64,000 bases of DNA from Mesorhizobium sp. B1-1-8 (GCF_006442795.2 NZ_CP083956.1:2457501-2521500); one strand, 5' to 3'; positions 34,353 through 43,103 are shown, counted from the stretch's first letter. Translations and numbers: made by a program. Notes: a model not told the origin generated them from the letters alone.

Positions 34353-34368
34353 AGCACGAAGCGTGCCA
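34353..34368 (-). promoter_or_regulatory. Sigma-54 promoter of the nas operon
   Basis: TGGCACGCTTCGTGCT on the minus strand. The GG and GC dinucleotides are exactly ten bases apart, as in TGGCAC-N5-TTGCW. The start site would be near 34342, giving a leader of about 135 bases that contains both hairpin and terminator. Nitrogen control through NtrC is inferred. Confidence 0.75.
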
Positions 34369-34487
34369 GTTTTACGCGGAAGCGGAATTTCAAGGAAAAT
34401 CAACGCAGTGGGAGCTTTGACCTTCGACCGGGCCGATCGGGAGCGCGGTTAAACATTGATCAACGGCATAGACACGCAGCATAAATT

Positions 34488-34502
34488 TTGTGCAATGCAC
34501 AA
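34488..34502. promoter_or_regulatory. 15-bp palindrome upstream of the nas promoter
   Basis: TTGTGCAATGCACAA is a perfect inverted repeat about 120 bases upstream of the -24 element, the usual distance for an enhancer site. The 11-mer TTGTGCAATGC recurs upstream of nasT. Confidence 0.5.
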
Positions 34503-34519
34503 GAATGGCGCGCAAATGA

Positions 34520-35746
34520 TCAGGCGCGTTTCTGGCCGGCGATGTAGGCGTCGATCCGATCCGGATCAAAGATCTGGCCGTCGAAGAACCCGTCCGGGCC
34601 GAGCACAAGGCTCGCACCGGCCGAGCCAACCGGTGTCGCGACCTTCAGCGCGCCCTCGACCTTGGCATTGGCGCCGGGGAGCGCCACGCCAAGCGGCTTC
34701 AGCGCCGAGCGATAGAGGTCGGGCCGGTAGCAGTCGCGGGCGATGGCGAGGTTTTGCGGCGTATGCGGCAACTGCCCCCAGCGCACCATCTGCGTATAGA
34801 ACCAGAGCGCGTGGCTCTTCCACGGGAAATTCGCCGCCTTGTCGAAGGGCAGGAAGAAAGCCTCGACGCGCCGCTCCGCGCCGCCGCCGAGCTGAAGGCG
34901 TCCGGTGAGCGCCGGCATCTGGATCGCCTCCGGCTGCCCGAGGAAGGCGGGCCTCGCCATCAGCGCTGCCAGCTCGCCGCGGTTTGCCGGGTCCTGGCAC
35001 CAGCGGGCGGAATGATGCAGCGCTCTCAGCAGCGCCGCCAGCGCGTCCGGGTTCTGCTGCGCCCACACCTTGCGCACGCCGATCACCTTTTCCGGACTGT
35101 TGCGCCACAGCAGCGCCTTGACGGTGACGATACGGCCGGTGCCGGCGGCGACGGCAGCGCTGTTCCAGGGCTCGCCGACGCAATAGCCGTCGATGCGGCC
35201 GGCGGCCAACGCGTCGGCCATGAAGGGCGGCGGCACGATGACGATCTCGATGTCGCGGTCGGGATCGATACCGCAGGCGGCGAGCCAATAGCGCAGCTCG
35301 TAATTGTGCCCGGAATGCGGGTGAACGACGGCGAATCGCAACGGCTCGCGGCCGGCCCGCTCGCGGATCAGCGCGCCGAGCGCCGCCCCGGCGCGCGCCG
35401 GATCGAGGTCGGGCGCGGCGCCATGCGCCTCCATGCCCTCCCACACCGCGTTTGACACCGTGATGCAATTGCCGCCGAGCCCGAGCGAGAAGGGTACGAC
35501 GGTTTCGGAGGCAAGTGGCGTGAGGCCGAGGCTGCAGGCGAGCGGCATCGGGCCAAGCATGTGGGCGACATCGAAATGGCCGACGGCGATGCGGTCGCGG
35601 ATATTGGCCCACGAAGTCTCGCGATGCAGATTGAGCTCGACGCCTTCGCGCGCGGCAAAGCCCATCTCGCCGGCCGCGACCAGGACGGCGCTGTCGAAGA
35701 GCGGCATGAAGCCGGCGGTGATCTGATGCGCGGCAGTCATGCTCAT
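34520..35746 (-). CDS. nasS: Nitrate/nitrite sensor NasS (NrtA-like)
   Basis: 408 residues, NrtA/CmpA-type substrate-binding fold (ITAGFMPLFDSAVLVAAGEMGFAAREGVELNLHRETSWANIRDRIAVGHFDVAHML). There is no signal peptide, so it is cytoplasmic, as NasS is. NasS binds NasT when nitrate is absent and releases it when nitrate is present (known from Paracoccus and Azotobacter). The ATG overlaps the nasT stop (ATGA, 35743-35746), so the two are made together. Confidence 0.9.
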   Translation of the reverse strand: MSMTAAHQITAGFMPLFDSAVLVAAGEMGFAAREGVELNLHRETSWANIRDRIAVGHFDVAHMLGPMPLACSLGLTPLASETVVPFSLGLGGNCITVSNAVWEGMEAHGAAPDLDPARAGAALGALIRERAGREPLRFAVVHPHSGHNYELRYWLAACGIDPDRDIEIVIVPPPFMADALAAGRIDGYCVGEPWNSAAVAAGTGRIVTVKALLWRNSPEKVIGVRKVWAQQNPDALAALLRALHHSARWCQDPANRGELAALMARPAFLGQPEAIQMPALTGRLQLGGGAERRVEAFFLPFDKAANFPWKSHALWFYTQMVRWGQLPHTPQNLAIARDCYRPDLYRSALKPLGVALPGANAKVEGALKVATPVGSAGASLVLGPDGFFDGQIFDPDRIDAYIAGQKRA

Positions 35747-36345
35747 TCGCCCTCCAGCGGATCCAGCAATCCCGCCGCTGTCACCAGGCTCTGGGCGATC
35801 TCGGCGATCTTGCGGTTCTGGTTCATGGCGGTCTTGCGCAGAAGCGCGTAAGCCGCCTCTTCGCTCAAGCCGCGCGACTTCATCAAGATGCCCTTGGCCC
35901 GGTCGATGACCTTGCGGCTCTCGAGCTCGCTGCGCGCCTCCTCCAACTCGCGCGCCATGCGCGAGAAAGCGTTGAAGCGGCTGATCGCCATGCCGAGGAT
36001 CGGCTTGATGCGCTCCTTCCTCAGCCCGTCGACGACATAGGCGGAGACGCCGGCATCGACCGCTGCTTCGATCGAAGCCTGGTCGGAGCGGTCGACGAAC
36101 ATGGCGATCGGCCGTTTCACCGCGCGCGACAGCTGGAACATGTTCTCCAGCATGTCGCGATTGGGGTTTTCGAGGTCGATGACGATGACATCCGGCTCGA
36201 TCTCGGCGATCCGCCTGGCGATGCCGGCGACGTCATGGACCAAAGTGACGTGCTGATAGCCGGCGTCACGCAATCCCGCCTCGATGATCGAAGCGCGGAT
36301 GCGGTTCTCGTCGATAACAAGGATGGTCAACGAACCGGCTGGCAT
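35743..36345 (-). CDS. nasT: ANTAR-domain response regulator NasT
   Basis: 200 residues from ATG 36345. Pseudo-receiver domain first (LTILVIDENRIRASIIEAGLRDAGYQHV, about 1-120), then a coiled linker (MARELEEARSELESRKVIDRAKGILM) and the ANTAR RNA-binding domain (about 135-190, RAKGILMKSRGLSEEAAYALLRKTAMNQNRKI). It acts as antiterminator of nas leader RNA when freed from NasS. Longer in-frame starts upstream run through the repeated promoter elements and are not needed. Confidence 0.93.
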   Translation of the reverse strand: MPAGSLTILVIDENRIRASIIEAGLRDAGYQHVTLVHDVAGIARRIAEIEPDVIVIDLENPNRDMLENMFQLSRAVKRPIAMFVDRSDQASIEAAVDAGVSAYVVDGLRKERIKPILGMAISRFNAFSRMARELEEARSELESRKVIDRAKGILMKSRGLSEEAAYALLRKTAMNQNRKIAEIAQSLVTAAGLLDPLEGE

Positions 36346-36351
36346 GCGCCT

Positions 36352-36408
36352 ATTGTGCAGCCAGGCCGGAATTGTGCAATGCGGCAGTGTGGATGGGCTG
36401 CACAATTC
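36352..36408. promoter_or_regulatory. Repeated ATTGTGCA motifs before nasT
   Basis: Three copies: ATTGTGCAG (36352-36360), GAATTGTGCA (36369-36378) and the inverse TGCACAATTC (36399-36408). The last two form a perfect 10-base inverted repeat with a 20-base spacer. The middle copy continues as TTGTGCAATGC, exactly as in the nas upstream palindrome. It could be a DNA operator or an RNA stem in the nasT leader. Confidence 0.5.
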
Positions 36409-36507
36409 GACGCTGGCAAGCTGCAGGGCGCCGATAAAGTCGGTGACCTGTGATGCAACAGAGTGTGCAAGGCCATTCACCTTCTGGTGAATGAGCCAGG
36501 CGGCAAC

Positions 36508-36532
36508 GGAACTTTCGTGAATTTGTCTTGTT
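36508..36532 (+). promoter_or_regulatory. Possible EcfG-type promoter of the DUF2231 operon
   Basis: GGAAC (36508-36512), 16 bases, then TGTT (36529-36532), one mismatch from the general stress response consensus GGAAC-N16/17-CGTT. It is 36 bases before the ATG. Confidence 0.35.
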
Positions 36533-36567
36533 CATTTCCTGAGCAATTGGCCCGGGAGGACTTCCAT

Positions 36568-37020
36568 ATGGAAAATCCGAGATCAACGGCAAAGATAGCC
36601 GGCCATCCGATCCATCCAATGCTGGTCACGATCCCGATAGCCTGTTTTGTCGGGGCGCTGCTGACCGACATAACCTATTGGCGGACGGCGGAAATGACAT
36701 GGGCCAACTTCTCGGCCTGGCTGATTACCGTTGGCGTCATTGTCGGAATCCTGGCGGCGATTGCGGGACTGACCGATTTTCTTTGGGGACGCGAGATACG
36801 CGCCCAACCGACCGCCTGGCTGCATATGGGCGGCAATTTTGTGGCGCTGGTGCTTGCCTTCTTCAATATGCTCATCCACACGCGCGACGCCTGGACCTCC
36901 GTTGTGCCGACGGGGCTGATCCTGTCGGCGCTGGTGGTGATCATTCTGATCTTCACCGGCTGGCTCGGCTGGGCGCTGGTTTATCGCCATCATGTGGGAG
37001 TGGCCGATGAGACAGCTTGA
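36568..37020 (+). CDS. DUF2231 membrane protein
   Basis: 150 residues from ATG 36568, with GGAGGA eight bases upstream. Four hydrophobic helices of the DUF2231 type, beginning with the family motif IAGHPIHPMLVTIPIACFVGALLTD. DUF2231 proteins are small inner-membrane proteins of unknown role, often beside cytochrome- or sorbosone-dehydrogenase-like genes. The downstream dehydrogenase gene starts inside its 3' end, so the two are co-translated. Confidence 0.82.
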   Translation: MENPRSTAKIAGHPIHPMLVTIPIACFVGALLTDITYWRTAEMTWANFSAWLITVGVIVGILAAIAGLTDFLWGREIRAQPTAWLHMGGNFVALVLAFFNMLIHTRDAWTSVVPTGLILSALVVIILIFTGWLGWALVYRHHVGVADETA

Positions 37021-38356
37021 TGGATGCGCCAAATGGACAGCGGCGGCGCTGTTATGCGCGGCCGCCTTGGGCGCTGCAGGTTGCAGCGACAATGACAACA
37101 CGGACCCAAAGGATCAGATCGGTCCAAATCCGAAGCTGCCGGAGATTACCCAGTACCTCTTCCCGCCTATGCACCTGGCTTCGGTGGTTGGCTGGAAGAA
37201 TGACGAAAAGCCCACGGTCACGAAAGGCCTGCAAATCCAGGCGCTGGCCAAGGGCCTGCAGCATCCGCGCTCGCTTTACATGCTGCCCAATGGCGACATC
37301 CTGGTCGTGGAATCGACGGCGCCGCCCGAAGCGACGGCCAAGCGGCCAAAGGATATCGTCATGGATTGGGTCGAATCCTGGGTTACCTCGGGCGGCGACA
37401 CCGGGCCGAGCAATCGCATCACCTTGCTGCGCGACACCAATGGTGACGGCGTGCCGGAATACCAGGGTGTATTCCTCGACCATCTCAATTCGCCGTTCGG
37501 CGTCGCCCTGGTCGGCAACGATCTTTACGTCGCCAACACGGATGCCATCGTGCGCTATCCCTATCAGCCCGGCGACACCAAGATCACCGCGCCGGGCAAG
37601 GTGCTGATGGAATTGCCGGGCGGACCGATCGACCACCATTGGACGAAGAGCCTTGTGGCGAGCCCTGACGGTTCGCTGCTCTATGTCGGCGTCGGCTCGA
37701 ACAGCAATATCACCGAGAACGGCGTCCAGGCCGAAAAAGATCGTGCCGCGATCTGGGAGGTCGATCGCGCCACCGGCCGTGCACGCATCTTCGCCAGCGG
37801 ACTGCGCAACCCCAACGGCTTGTCGTTCGAGCCGGAAAGCAAGGCTCTTTGGACGGTGGTCAACGAACGCGACGAGCTCGGCCCGAACCTGGTGCCGGAC
37901 TACATGACCTCGGTCAAGGATGGCGCTTTCTACGGCTGGCCCTACAGCTATTACGGCCAGCATGTCGATCCGCGCGTCATGCCGCAACGACCCGACATGG
38001 TGGCGAAAGCCATCGCGCCGGACTACGCGCTGAGCTCGCACGTCGCGCCGCTGGGACTTGCGTTTTACACCGGGACCAGCCTGCCGCAATCCTATCGCGG
38101 CGGCGCCTTTGTCGGCGAGCATGGCAGCTGGAACCGCGGTCGCTTCAACGGCTACAAAGTGGTCTTCGTGCCGTTCAGCGGCGGCCATCCGAACGGCACG
38201 GCACAGGATGTCGTCACAGGCTTCCTCAATGACAAAGGCGAGGCGCGCGGCAGGCCGGTCGGCGTGGCCGTCGACAAGTCCGGGGCATTGCTGATCGCCG
38301 ACGATGTGGGCAACACAGTGTGGCGCGTGACCGCGGCAGCACCCGGATCGACTTAG
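37007..38356 (+). CDS. Lipoprotein soluble sugar dehydrogenase (L-sorbosone dehydrogenase-like)
   Basis: 449 residues from ATG 37007 (GGGAG six bases upstream). A lipoprotein signal ends at LGAAGC (Cys26), so it is anchored in the periplasm. The mature part is a six-bladed beta-propeller of the glucose/sorbosone dehydrogenase type (LQHPRSLYMLPNGDILVVES; GLRNPNGLSFEP; GEHGSWNRGRFNGYKVVFVPF). Family members use PQQ or oxidise aldoses; the natural substrate here is unknown. Overlaps the DUF2231 gene by 14 bases. Confidence 0.85.
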   Translation: MRQLDGCAKWTAAALLCAAALGAAGCSDNDNTDPKDQIGPNPKLPEITQYLFPPMHLASVVGWKNDEKPTVTKGLQIQALAKGLQHPRSLYMLPNGDILVVESTAPPEATAKRPKDIVMDWVESWVTSGGDTGPSNRITLLRDTNGDGVPEYQGVFLDHLNSPFGVALVGNDLYVANTDAIVRYPYQPGDTKITAPGKVLMELPGGPIDHHWTKSLVASPDGSLLYVGVGSNSNITENGVQAEKDRAAIWEVDRATGRARIFASGLRNPNGLSFEPESKALWTVVNERDELGPNLVPDYMTSVKDGAFYGWPYSYYGQHVDPRVMPQRPDMVAKAIAPDYALSSHVAPLGLAFYTGTSLPQSYRGGAFVGEHGSWNRGRFNGYKVVFVPFSGGHPNGTAQDVVTGFLNDKGEARGRPVGVAVDKSGALLIADDVGNTVWRVTAAAPGST

Positions 38357-38391
38357 AGCTCTAGAGCCAGCCGAACTATCCTTGGTCCGGC

Positions 38392-39600
38392 TTATCGGCC
38401 GTGCGGCTTCTGCAGCACGTCGAATTGCGGGTTGGTCTCCGAAAAGATCGGCAAGGCTGCTGCTCCCAGCACCGAGGTGTCTTTGCCGGCGGCGCCGACC
38501 AGGACGCGCGGTGTGACGCGGGCGCGGGTCGAACTCACCGAGAGATGCAGCGGCTCGAGCCGGTCGGCCAATTCTTCGATGACCGGCAGCGGCATGAAAC
38601 CGCCCAGAACTATGGTTTCAGGGTCGAGCGCCAGCTCAAGCACATCAATCGCCTGCCGCAGCGGATCGATCGCTCCCGCGATCCAGGATTCGAGCCGGCT
38701 GTCGCCGCGGGCCAGCAACTCCTGCAGCAGGTCGGGAGAGGCGTGGTCGGGGTCGGGAAGGTCGAGCTTTTCGTAGGCCGCGCGCAGTGAGACATAGCGC
38801 TCAAGGCAACCGCGCTTGCCGCAGTCGCAAGGCAAGCCCTCGGGCTTGACGATGATGTGGCCGATCTCGCCGGCATTGTGGCGGCTGCCCTTGTAGAGAT
38901 GGCCGTCGAGGAAGAGGCCGGCGCCAAGCCCCGTTCCGATGAACAGGTATACGAAGCTGTCGAGGTTGCGGGCAACGCCGTAGAGCCGTTCGCCGATTGC
39001 CGCCGCGGTGGCGTCGTTTTCGACGGTGACGGCGATGCCGGTCAGCCGTTGCAATTCTTCCGCCACAGGAAAATCGTTCCAGCCGGGCAGGGCGGTCGGG
39101 CCGACCGAGGTCATGCCCTCGACGCCGAACGGGCCGGGCATCGCCATGCCGATGCCGAAAAGCCGCGTCCGGTCCAGGCCGGAACTGGCGATCAGCTCGC
39201 CGGCGACGGCGGCAAGCAAAGGCATCGCCTCGGCAGGCGTCGGCTGGTCGACGCTTTTTTCGACGCGGGCGCGCATGGTGCCGGAGAGGTCGGTAACGAT
39301 GCCGACGGCAAGCTGGTGGTCAAGCTGCAGGCCGATCGAATAGCCGCCGTCGGGATTGATGGAGTAGGGCACGGCCGGCTGGCCGCGCGCGCCCTTGAGC
39401 GTTGCTTGCGGGCGCAGCACCCCGGCCATTTCCAATTCCTCGACGATGTTGGAAATGGTTTGCGACGACAGCGCCGTCAGCCTGGCGATCGCCGCCCGCG
39501 ACAGCGAGCCGTTGGTGCGGATCGCCTCGATCACCACGCGGCGGTTGTGCGATTTGGCCTGTTCGAGATTGGTGCCGGAGATGGCTTTCTTGAGCGTCAT
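38392..39600 (-). CDS. ROK-family transcriptional regulator
   Basis: 402 residues. N-terminal winged HTH (NRRVVIEAIRTNGSLSRAAIARLTALSSQTISNIVEELEMAGVL, about 20-65) then the ROK sugar-kinase-like fold: IGIGMAMPGPFG, FIGTGLGAGLFLDG, and the zinc motif GHIIVKPEGLPCDCGKRGCLE. It probably senses a sugar and represses a sugar operon. It is divergent from the glycosyltransferase/debranching/trehalose genes. GTG 39618 and ATG 39600 are both possible starts; a palindrome overlaps this area. Confidence 0.87.
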   Translation of the reverse strand: MTLKKAISGTNLEQAKSHNRRVVIEAIRTNGSLSRAAIARLTALSSQTISNIVEELEMAGVLRPQATLKGARGQPAVPYSINPDGGYSIGLQLDHQLAVGIVTDLSGTMRARVEKSVDQPTPAEAMPLLAAVAGELIASSGLDRTRLFGIGMAMPGPFGVEGMTSVGPTALPGWNDFPVAEELQRLTGIAVTVENDATAAAIGERLYGVARNLDSFVYLFIGTGLGAGLFLDGHLYKGSRHNAGEIGHIIVKPEGLPCDCGKRGCLERYVSLRAAYEKLDLPDPDHASPDLLQELLARGDSRLESWIAGAIDPLRQAIDVLELALDPETIVLGGFMPLPVIEELADRLEPLHLSVSSTRARVTPRVLVGAAGKDTSVLGAAALPIFSETNPQFDVLQKPHGR

Positions 39601-39604
39601 GAGA

Positions 39605-39658
39605 TACTTGCCAGTCACGGCAAGTGTATAAGGCCGCTTTAGAAAATCAAGTTGATTT
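39605..39658. promoter_or_regulatory. Two palindromes at the ROK gene start
   Basis: ACTTGCC-AGTCAC-GGCAAGT (39605-39624) lies just before the ATG, and AAATCAAGTTGATTT (39644-39658) lies 20 bases further up. A TATAC box (39626-39632 on the minus strand) lies between them. Sites of this kind at a regulator's own start suggest autoregulation. Confidence 0.4.
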
Positions 39659-39796
39659 AATTATGCGGCTGCGAAAGCCGACGATCAACGCCTCCAACCG
39701 GCAAGATTGCCCACACCCGGCCCGCCCGCGACCAATTGGGCAGGAACGATCTCGGACCTGACGCATTTTGCTTCGCGTCAGCAGCCGAGGGAATTC

Positions 39797-40855
39797 ATGC
39801 GCATTGCCCATGTCGCGCCGCTCTATGAGTCCGTGCCGCCAAGGCTCTATGGCGGCACGGAGCGCATCGTCTTCTATCTCACCGAAGCGCTGGTGGAATT
39901 GGGACACGACGTGACGCTGTTCGCGAGCGGCGACAGCGAGACCTCGGCGCGGCTGGTGTCGGGTCGCGACCAGGCGATACGGCTCGACCAGCGGCCGAAG
40001 AAATCGGAGATCGCCGCGCATCTTGCGATGCTTGCCGACGTGCGCGAGCGCGCCGGCGAGTTCGATGTCATCCACTTCCACCTCAGCCATTTCCAGCATT
40101 TTCCCTTCTTCGAGCACATGGCAGGGCGAACGGTGACGACACCGCACGGCCGGCTCGACTATGTCGATCTCGCGCCGGCCTACAAGCGCTTCCCGCGCTT
40201 TCCGATGATCTCGATTTCGCACAGCCAGAAGAAGGGGTTGCCGGAGGCCAATTTCATCGCAACGATCCACCACGGCATCCCGGTCGATGCCTATGCACCG
40301 ACATATGACGCGCCCGCCGGCGAGCCTTATCTGGCTTTTCTGGGGCGGCTTTCGCGCGACAAGCGGCCCGATCGCGCAATCGAGATCGCGCGCCGTTCGG
40401 GACTGAAGCTGAAGCTGGCGGCCAAGATCGGCGATGACGACCGCGCTTATTTCCACGACGAGGTCGAGGCGCTCATCGACGGCGACCGTATCGACTATCT
40501 CGGCGAGATTACCGAAGACAAGAAGGCGGCGTTCCTCGGCAACGCGGCAGGTCTGCTCTTTCCCATCGACTGGCCGGAGCCGTTCGGCCTTGCCCCGATC
40601 GAGGCCATGGCCTGCGGCACGCCGGTGATCGCCTGGAAGGAAGGCGCTCTGCCGGAGATCATCGACCAGGGCGTGACCGGCTTCGTCGTGGATTCGGTCG
40701 ACGCCGCCGTGGCGGCGGTACCGTCCCTTGTCCAGCTCGACAGGCGAAATGTCAGGGCGGTCTTCGAAAAGCGGTTTTCGGCCACCAGAATGGCGCGCGA
40801 CTACCTAGCTGCCTATATGCGGCTGACCGGCGCCAGGGAAGCGAAGGCCTCCTGA
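39797..40855 (+). CDS. Glycosyltransferase family 4 protein
   Basis: 352 residues from ATG 39797 (GAGG upstream). GT-B fold: N-terminal MRIAHVAPLYESVPPRLYGGTERIVFYLTEALVELGHDVTLFASGDSET, and the C-terminal donor site GRLSRDKRPDRAIEIA and DWPEPFGLAPIEAMACGTPVIAW with the conserved E-x7-E. Retaining glycosyltransferase; acceptor unknown. It is followed by a debranching-type glucosidase and otsA-otsB, so a role in glucan or compatible-solute metabolism is likely. A hairpin TGACGC/GCGTCA (39759-39780) lies just upstream. Confidence 0.87.
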   Translation: MRIAHVAPLYESVPPRLYGGTERIVFYLTEALVELGHDVTLFASGDSETSARLVSGRDQAIRLDQRPKKSEIAAHLAMLADVRERAGEFDVIHFHLSHFQHFPFFEHMAGRTVTTPHGRLDYVDLAPAYKRFPRFPMISISHSQKKGLPEANFIATIHHGIPVDAYAPTYDAPAGEPYLAFLGRLSRDKRPDRAIEIARRSGLKLKLAAKIGDDDRAYFHDEVEALIDGDRIDYLGEITEDKKAAFLGNAAGLLFPIDWPEPFGLAPIEAMACGTPVIAWKEGALPEIIDQGVTGFVVDSVDAAVAAVPSLVQLDRRNVRAVFEKRFSATRMARDYLAAYMRLTGAREAKAS

Positions 40856-40898
40856 TCGGCACTGCCTTTGGGGTGGGACAGAAATGAAGAGGTGACGA

Positions 40899-43061
40899 AT
40901 GATGGAGCTCGACGAGCGCAAGCTCGATCCCGCCGTGGCCCTTGCCTCGCTGGACGAAACGGCGCCGCGCGAGCCGCACCGGCTGTTCGCGCTCAAGCAA
41001 GGCGATTGTTTTACCGTCGCCGATGCCTATGGCGACATCAGGGGCTCCGGCGACGGTTTCTTCCGCGACGACACCCGCATCCTGTCCGAGTTTCGGCTGA
41101 CCGTCGGCGGCAGGCAGATGTCGCTGCTCGGCGCCTCGCTCAGCCAGGACAATGTGCTGTTCACCTCCAACCTGACCAACCTGCCGATCCAGAGTGCTGC
41201 CGGCCGCGACATTCCGCAAGGCGCGATCCACATCGAGCGCGTCAGGCTGATCTGGCAGGACCGGCTGTTCGAGCGCATCACGCTTTCCAACTACAGCCGC
41301 GAACATTCGACCATCGTCGTCTCGTTGCATTTCGCCGCCGACTTCCGCGACATGTTCGAAGTGCGTGGCTCGACACGGCCGAAACGCGGAACAACGCATG
41401 TGGCTAAGACCGACAAGATGTCGGTGCTGCTTGGCTATGACGGTCTCGACGGGCTGCCGCGGCTGTCGGCGATATCGTTCTCGCAGACGCCCGACCAACT
41501 GAGCGACAATCGCGCCGACTTCCTGATCGCGGTGACCAAACGCAGCAGCAAGGTGCTCTATGTCGAGGTCGGTCCGGAGGCTTCCGAAACGCCCAGCCGT
41601 GATCGGTTCCGCGCGGCTGCCGCCCGCGCGCGCTTCGGCATGCGCGCCAAGCGCCGGCACGGCGCCACGGTGCGCAGCTCCGGCCGCGTCTTCAACGACT
41701 GGGTCGAGCGTGCTCGCGCCGATGTGGCGCTGCTCACCACCGAGCTTTCGACCGGGCCTTATCCTTATGCCGGCATCCCGTGGTTTTCGACAGCCTTCGG
41801 CCGCGACGGCGTGATCTCCGGGCTGCAGATGCTGTGGCTCAATCCCGGCCTGGCGCGCGGCGTGCTGGCTTTCCTGGCCGAGCATCAGGCGACCGAGACA
41901 TCGCCGTTCAGCGATTCCCAGCCGGGCAAGATCATGCACGAGACGCGCAAGGGCGAGATGGCGGCGCTGCTCGAGCTTCCCTTCGGCCGCTATTATGGCG
42001 GCGTCGACACGACCCCGCTCTACATCCATCTCGCCTGCGCCTATGCCGACCGAACCGGCGATATGGCTTTCATCGACAAGCTCTGGCCGTCGCTCAAGGC
42101 CGCGGCCGAATGGACGGAGGAGGCAAGCCGCGCGACAGGTTTCGTCACTTATCAGCGCGCCGCCGGGTCCGGGCTCGCCAACCAGGGCTGGAAGGACAGT
42201 TTCGACTCCGTCTTCCATGCCGACGGCCGCATGCCCAAGGGGCCGATCGCGCTGGTCGAGGTGCAGGGTTATGTCTTTGCAGCATTCCGCGGCCTCGCGG
42301 CACTCGCGCGCCGCCGCGGCGAATACGCGCAAGCCGAGCACTGGGAGGGCCGCGCCGAAGAAATACGGATCGCCGTCGAACGTGACTTCTGGATGGATGA
42401 TCTCAGCTTTTACGCCATTGCCATCGACGGCGAGGGCGAGCCTTGCAAGGTGCGAACTTCCAATGCCGGGCATCTGCTCTATGCAGGCCTGCCTCAGCCG
42501 GAGCGGGCGAAAATGGTCGCAGACCAGTTGCTGTCGGCTTCGTTCCATTCGGGCTGGGGGCTGAGGACGCTCGCCGACGACGCGATTTTCTTCAATCCGA
42601 TGTCTTACCACAACGGCTCGATCTGGCCGCATGACACGGCGCTCTGCGGTGTCGGCCTGGCGCGCTATGGCGAGCGCGACAGTGTGGTGCGGCTGATGAG
42701 CGGCACCTTCGAATCGGCCGTGCATTTCAACATGCGGCTGCCGGAACTGTTCTGCGGCTTCACCCGGGCGCCGGGCGAGGCGCCGATCGCCTATCCGGTC
42801 GCCTGCCTGCCGCAGGCCTGGTCGGCGGGCTCCTCCTTCATGTTGATGCAGGCCTGCCTCGGCCTGGAAATCGACGGCTGGCAGGGCGAACTCCACGTTA
42901 CCAGGCCGCGGCTTCCGATCGGCATCGACACGCTCACGCTGCGGCATCTGGCCGTCGGCGACAAGGCGATCGATCTGACTTTCCAGCGCGTCGGCGACCG
43001 TGTCGTCGCCTTTCTGTCGGACCGGCATGAGGGCCTCGTGCCGCTGATCGTGCGGACCTAG
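40899..43061 (+). CDS. Amylo-alpha-1,6-glucosidase (glycogen debranching type)
   Basis: 720 residues. N-terminal debranching-enzyme domain (about 25-220: HRLFALKQGDCFTVADAYGDIRGSGDGFFRDDTRILSEFRL) followed by an (alpha/alpha)6 glucosidase-like domain (AGIPWFSTAFGRDGVISGLQMLWLNP; GWKDSFDSVFHADG; MSYHNGSIWPHDTALCGVGLARYG). GAGG precedes ATGATG. It would act on alpha-glucan branches or related oligosaccharides in the cytoplasm. Its exact substrate is open. It lies 43 bases after the glycosyltransferase gene. Confidence 0.87.
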   Translation: MMELDERKLDPAVALASLDETAPREPHRLFALKQGDCFTVADAYGDIRGSGDGFFRDDTRILSEFRLTVGGRQMSLLGASLSQDNVLFTSNLTNLPIQSAAGRDIPQGAIHIERVRLIWQDRLFERITLSNYSREHSTIVVSLHFAADFRDMFEVRGSTRPKRGTTHVAKTDKMSVLLGYDGLDGLPRLSAISFSQTPDQLSDNRADFLIAVTKRSSKVLYVEVGPEASETPSRDRFRAAAARARFGMRAKRRHGATVRSSGRVFNDWVERARADVALLTTELSTGPYPYAGIPWFSTAFGRDGVISGLQMLWLNPGLARGVLAFLAEHQATETSPFSDSQPGKIMHETRKGEMAALLELPFGRYYGGVDTTPLYIHLACAYADRTGDMAFIDKLWPSLKAAAEWTEEASRATGFVTYQRAAGSGLANQGWKDSFDSVFHADGRMPKGPIALVEVQGYVFAAFRGLAALARRRGEYAQAEHWEGRAEEIRIAVERDFWMDDLSFYAIAIDGEGEPCKVRTSNAGHLLYAGLPQPERAKMVADQLLSASFHSGWGLRTLADDAIFFNPMSYHNGSIWPHDTALCGVGLARYGERDSVVRLMSGTFESAVHFNMRLPELFCGFTRAPGEAPIAYPVACLPQAWSAGSSFMLMQACLGLEIDGWQGELHVTRPRLPIGIDTLTLRHLAVGDKAIDLTFQRVGDRVVAFLSDRHEGLVPLIVRT

Positions 43062-43103
43062 AACAGACTTCTACAAGGGTACATCCTTCCACCGAAAAAT
43101 GTC

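Larger units (their letters stand above)
34208..34519 (-). other. Leader and promoter region between nasS and the nas operon
   Basis: 312 bases without a gene. In order of transcription it contains the 15-bp palindrome (34488-34502), the sigma-54 promoter (34353-34368), the hexaloop hairpin (34299-34316) and the terminator (34223-34291), then GGAG before the 57-residue gene. Confidence 0.7.

Noticed and set aside
36439..36465. Sigma-54 promoter for nasT
   Set aside because: A TTGCAC...TTGCA pair exists, but the GG is missing and the spacing is one base too long.
40752..43028. 758-residue minus-strand frame
   Set aside because: Shadow of the debranching-type glucosidase; rich in Arg/His/Gln/Ala as expected from antisense high-GC DNA.
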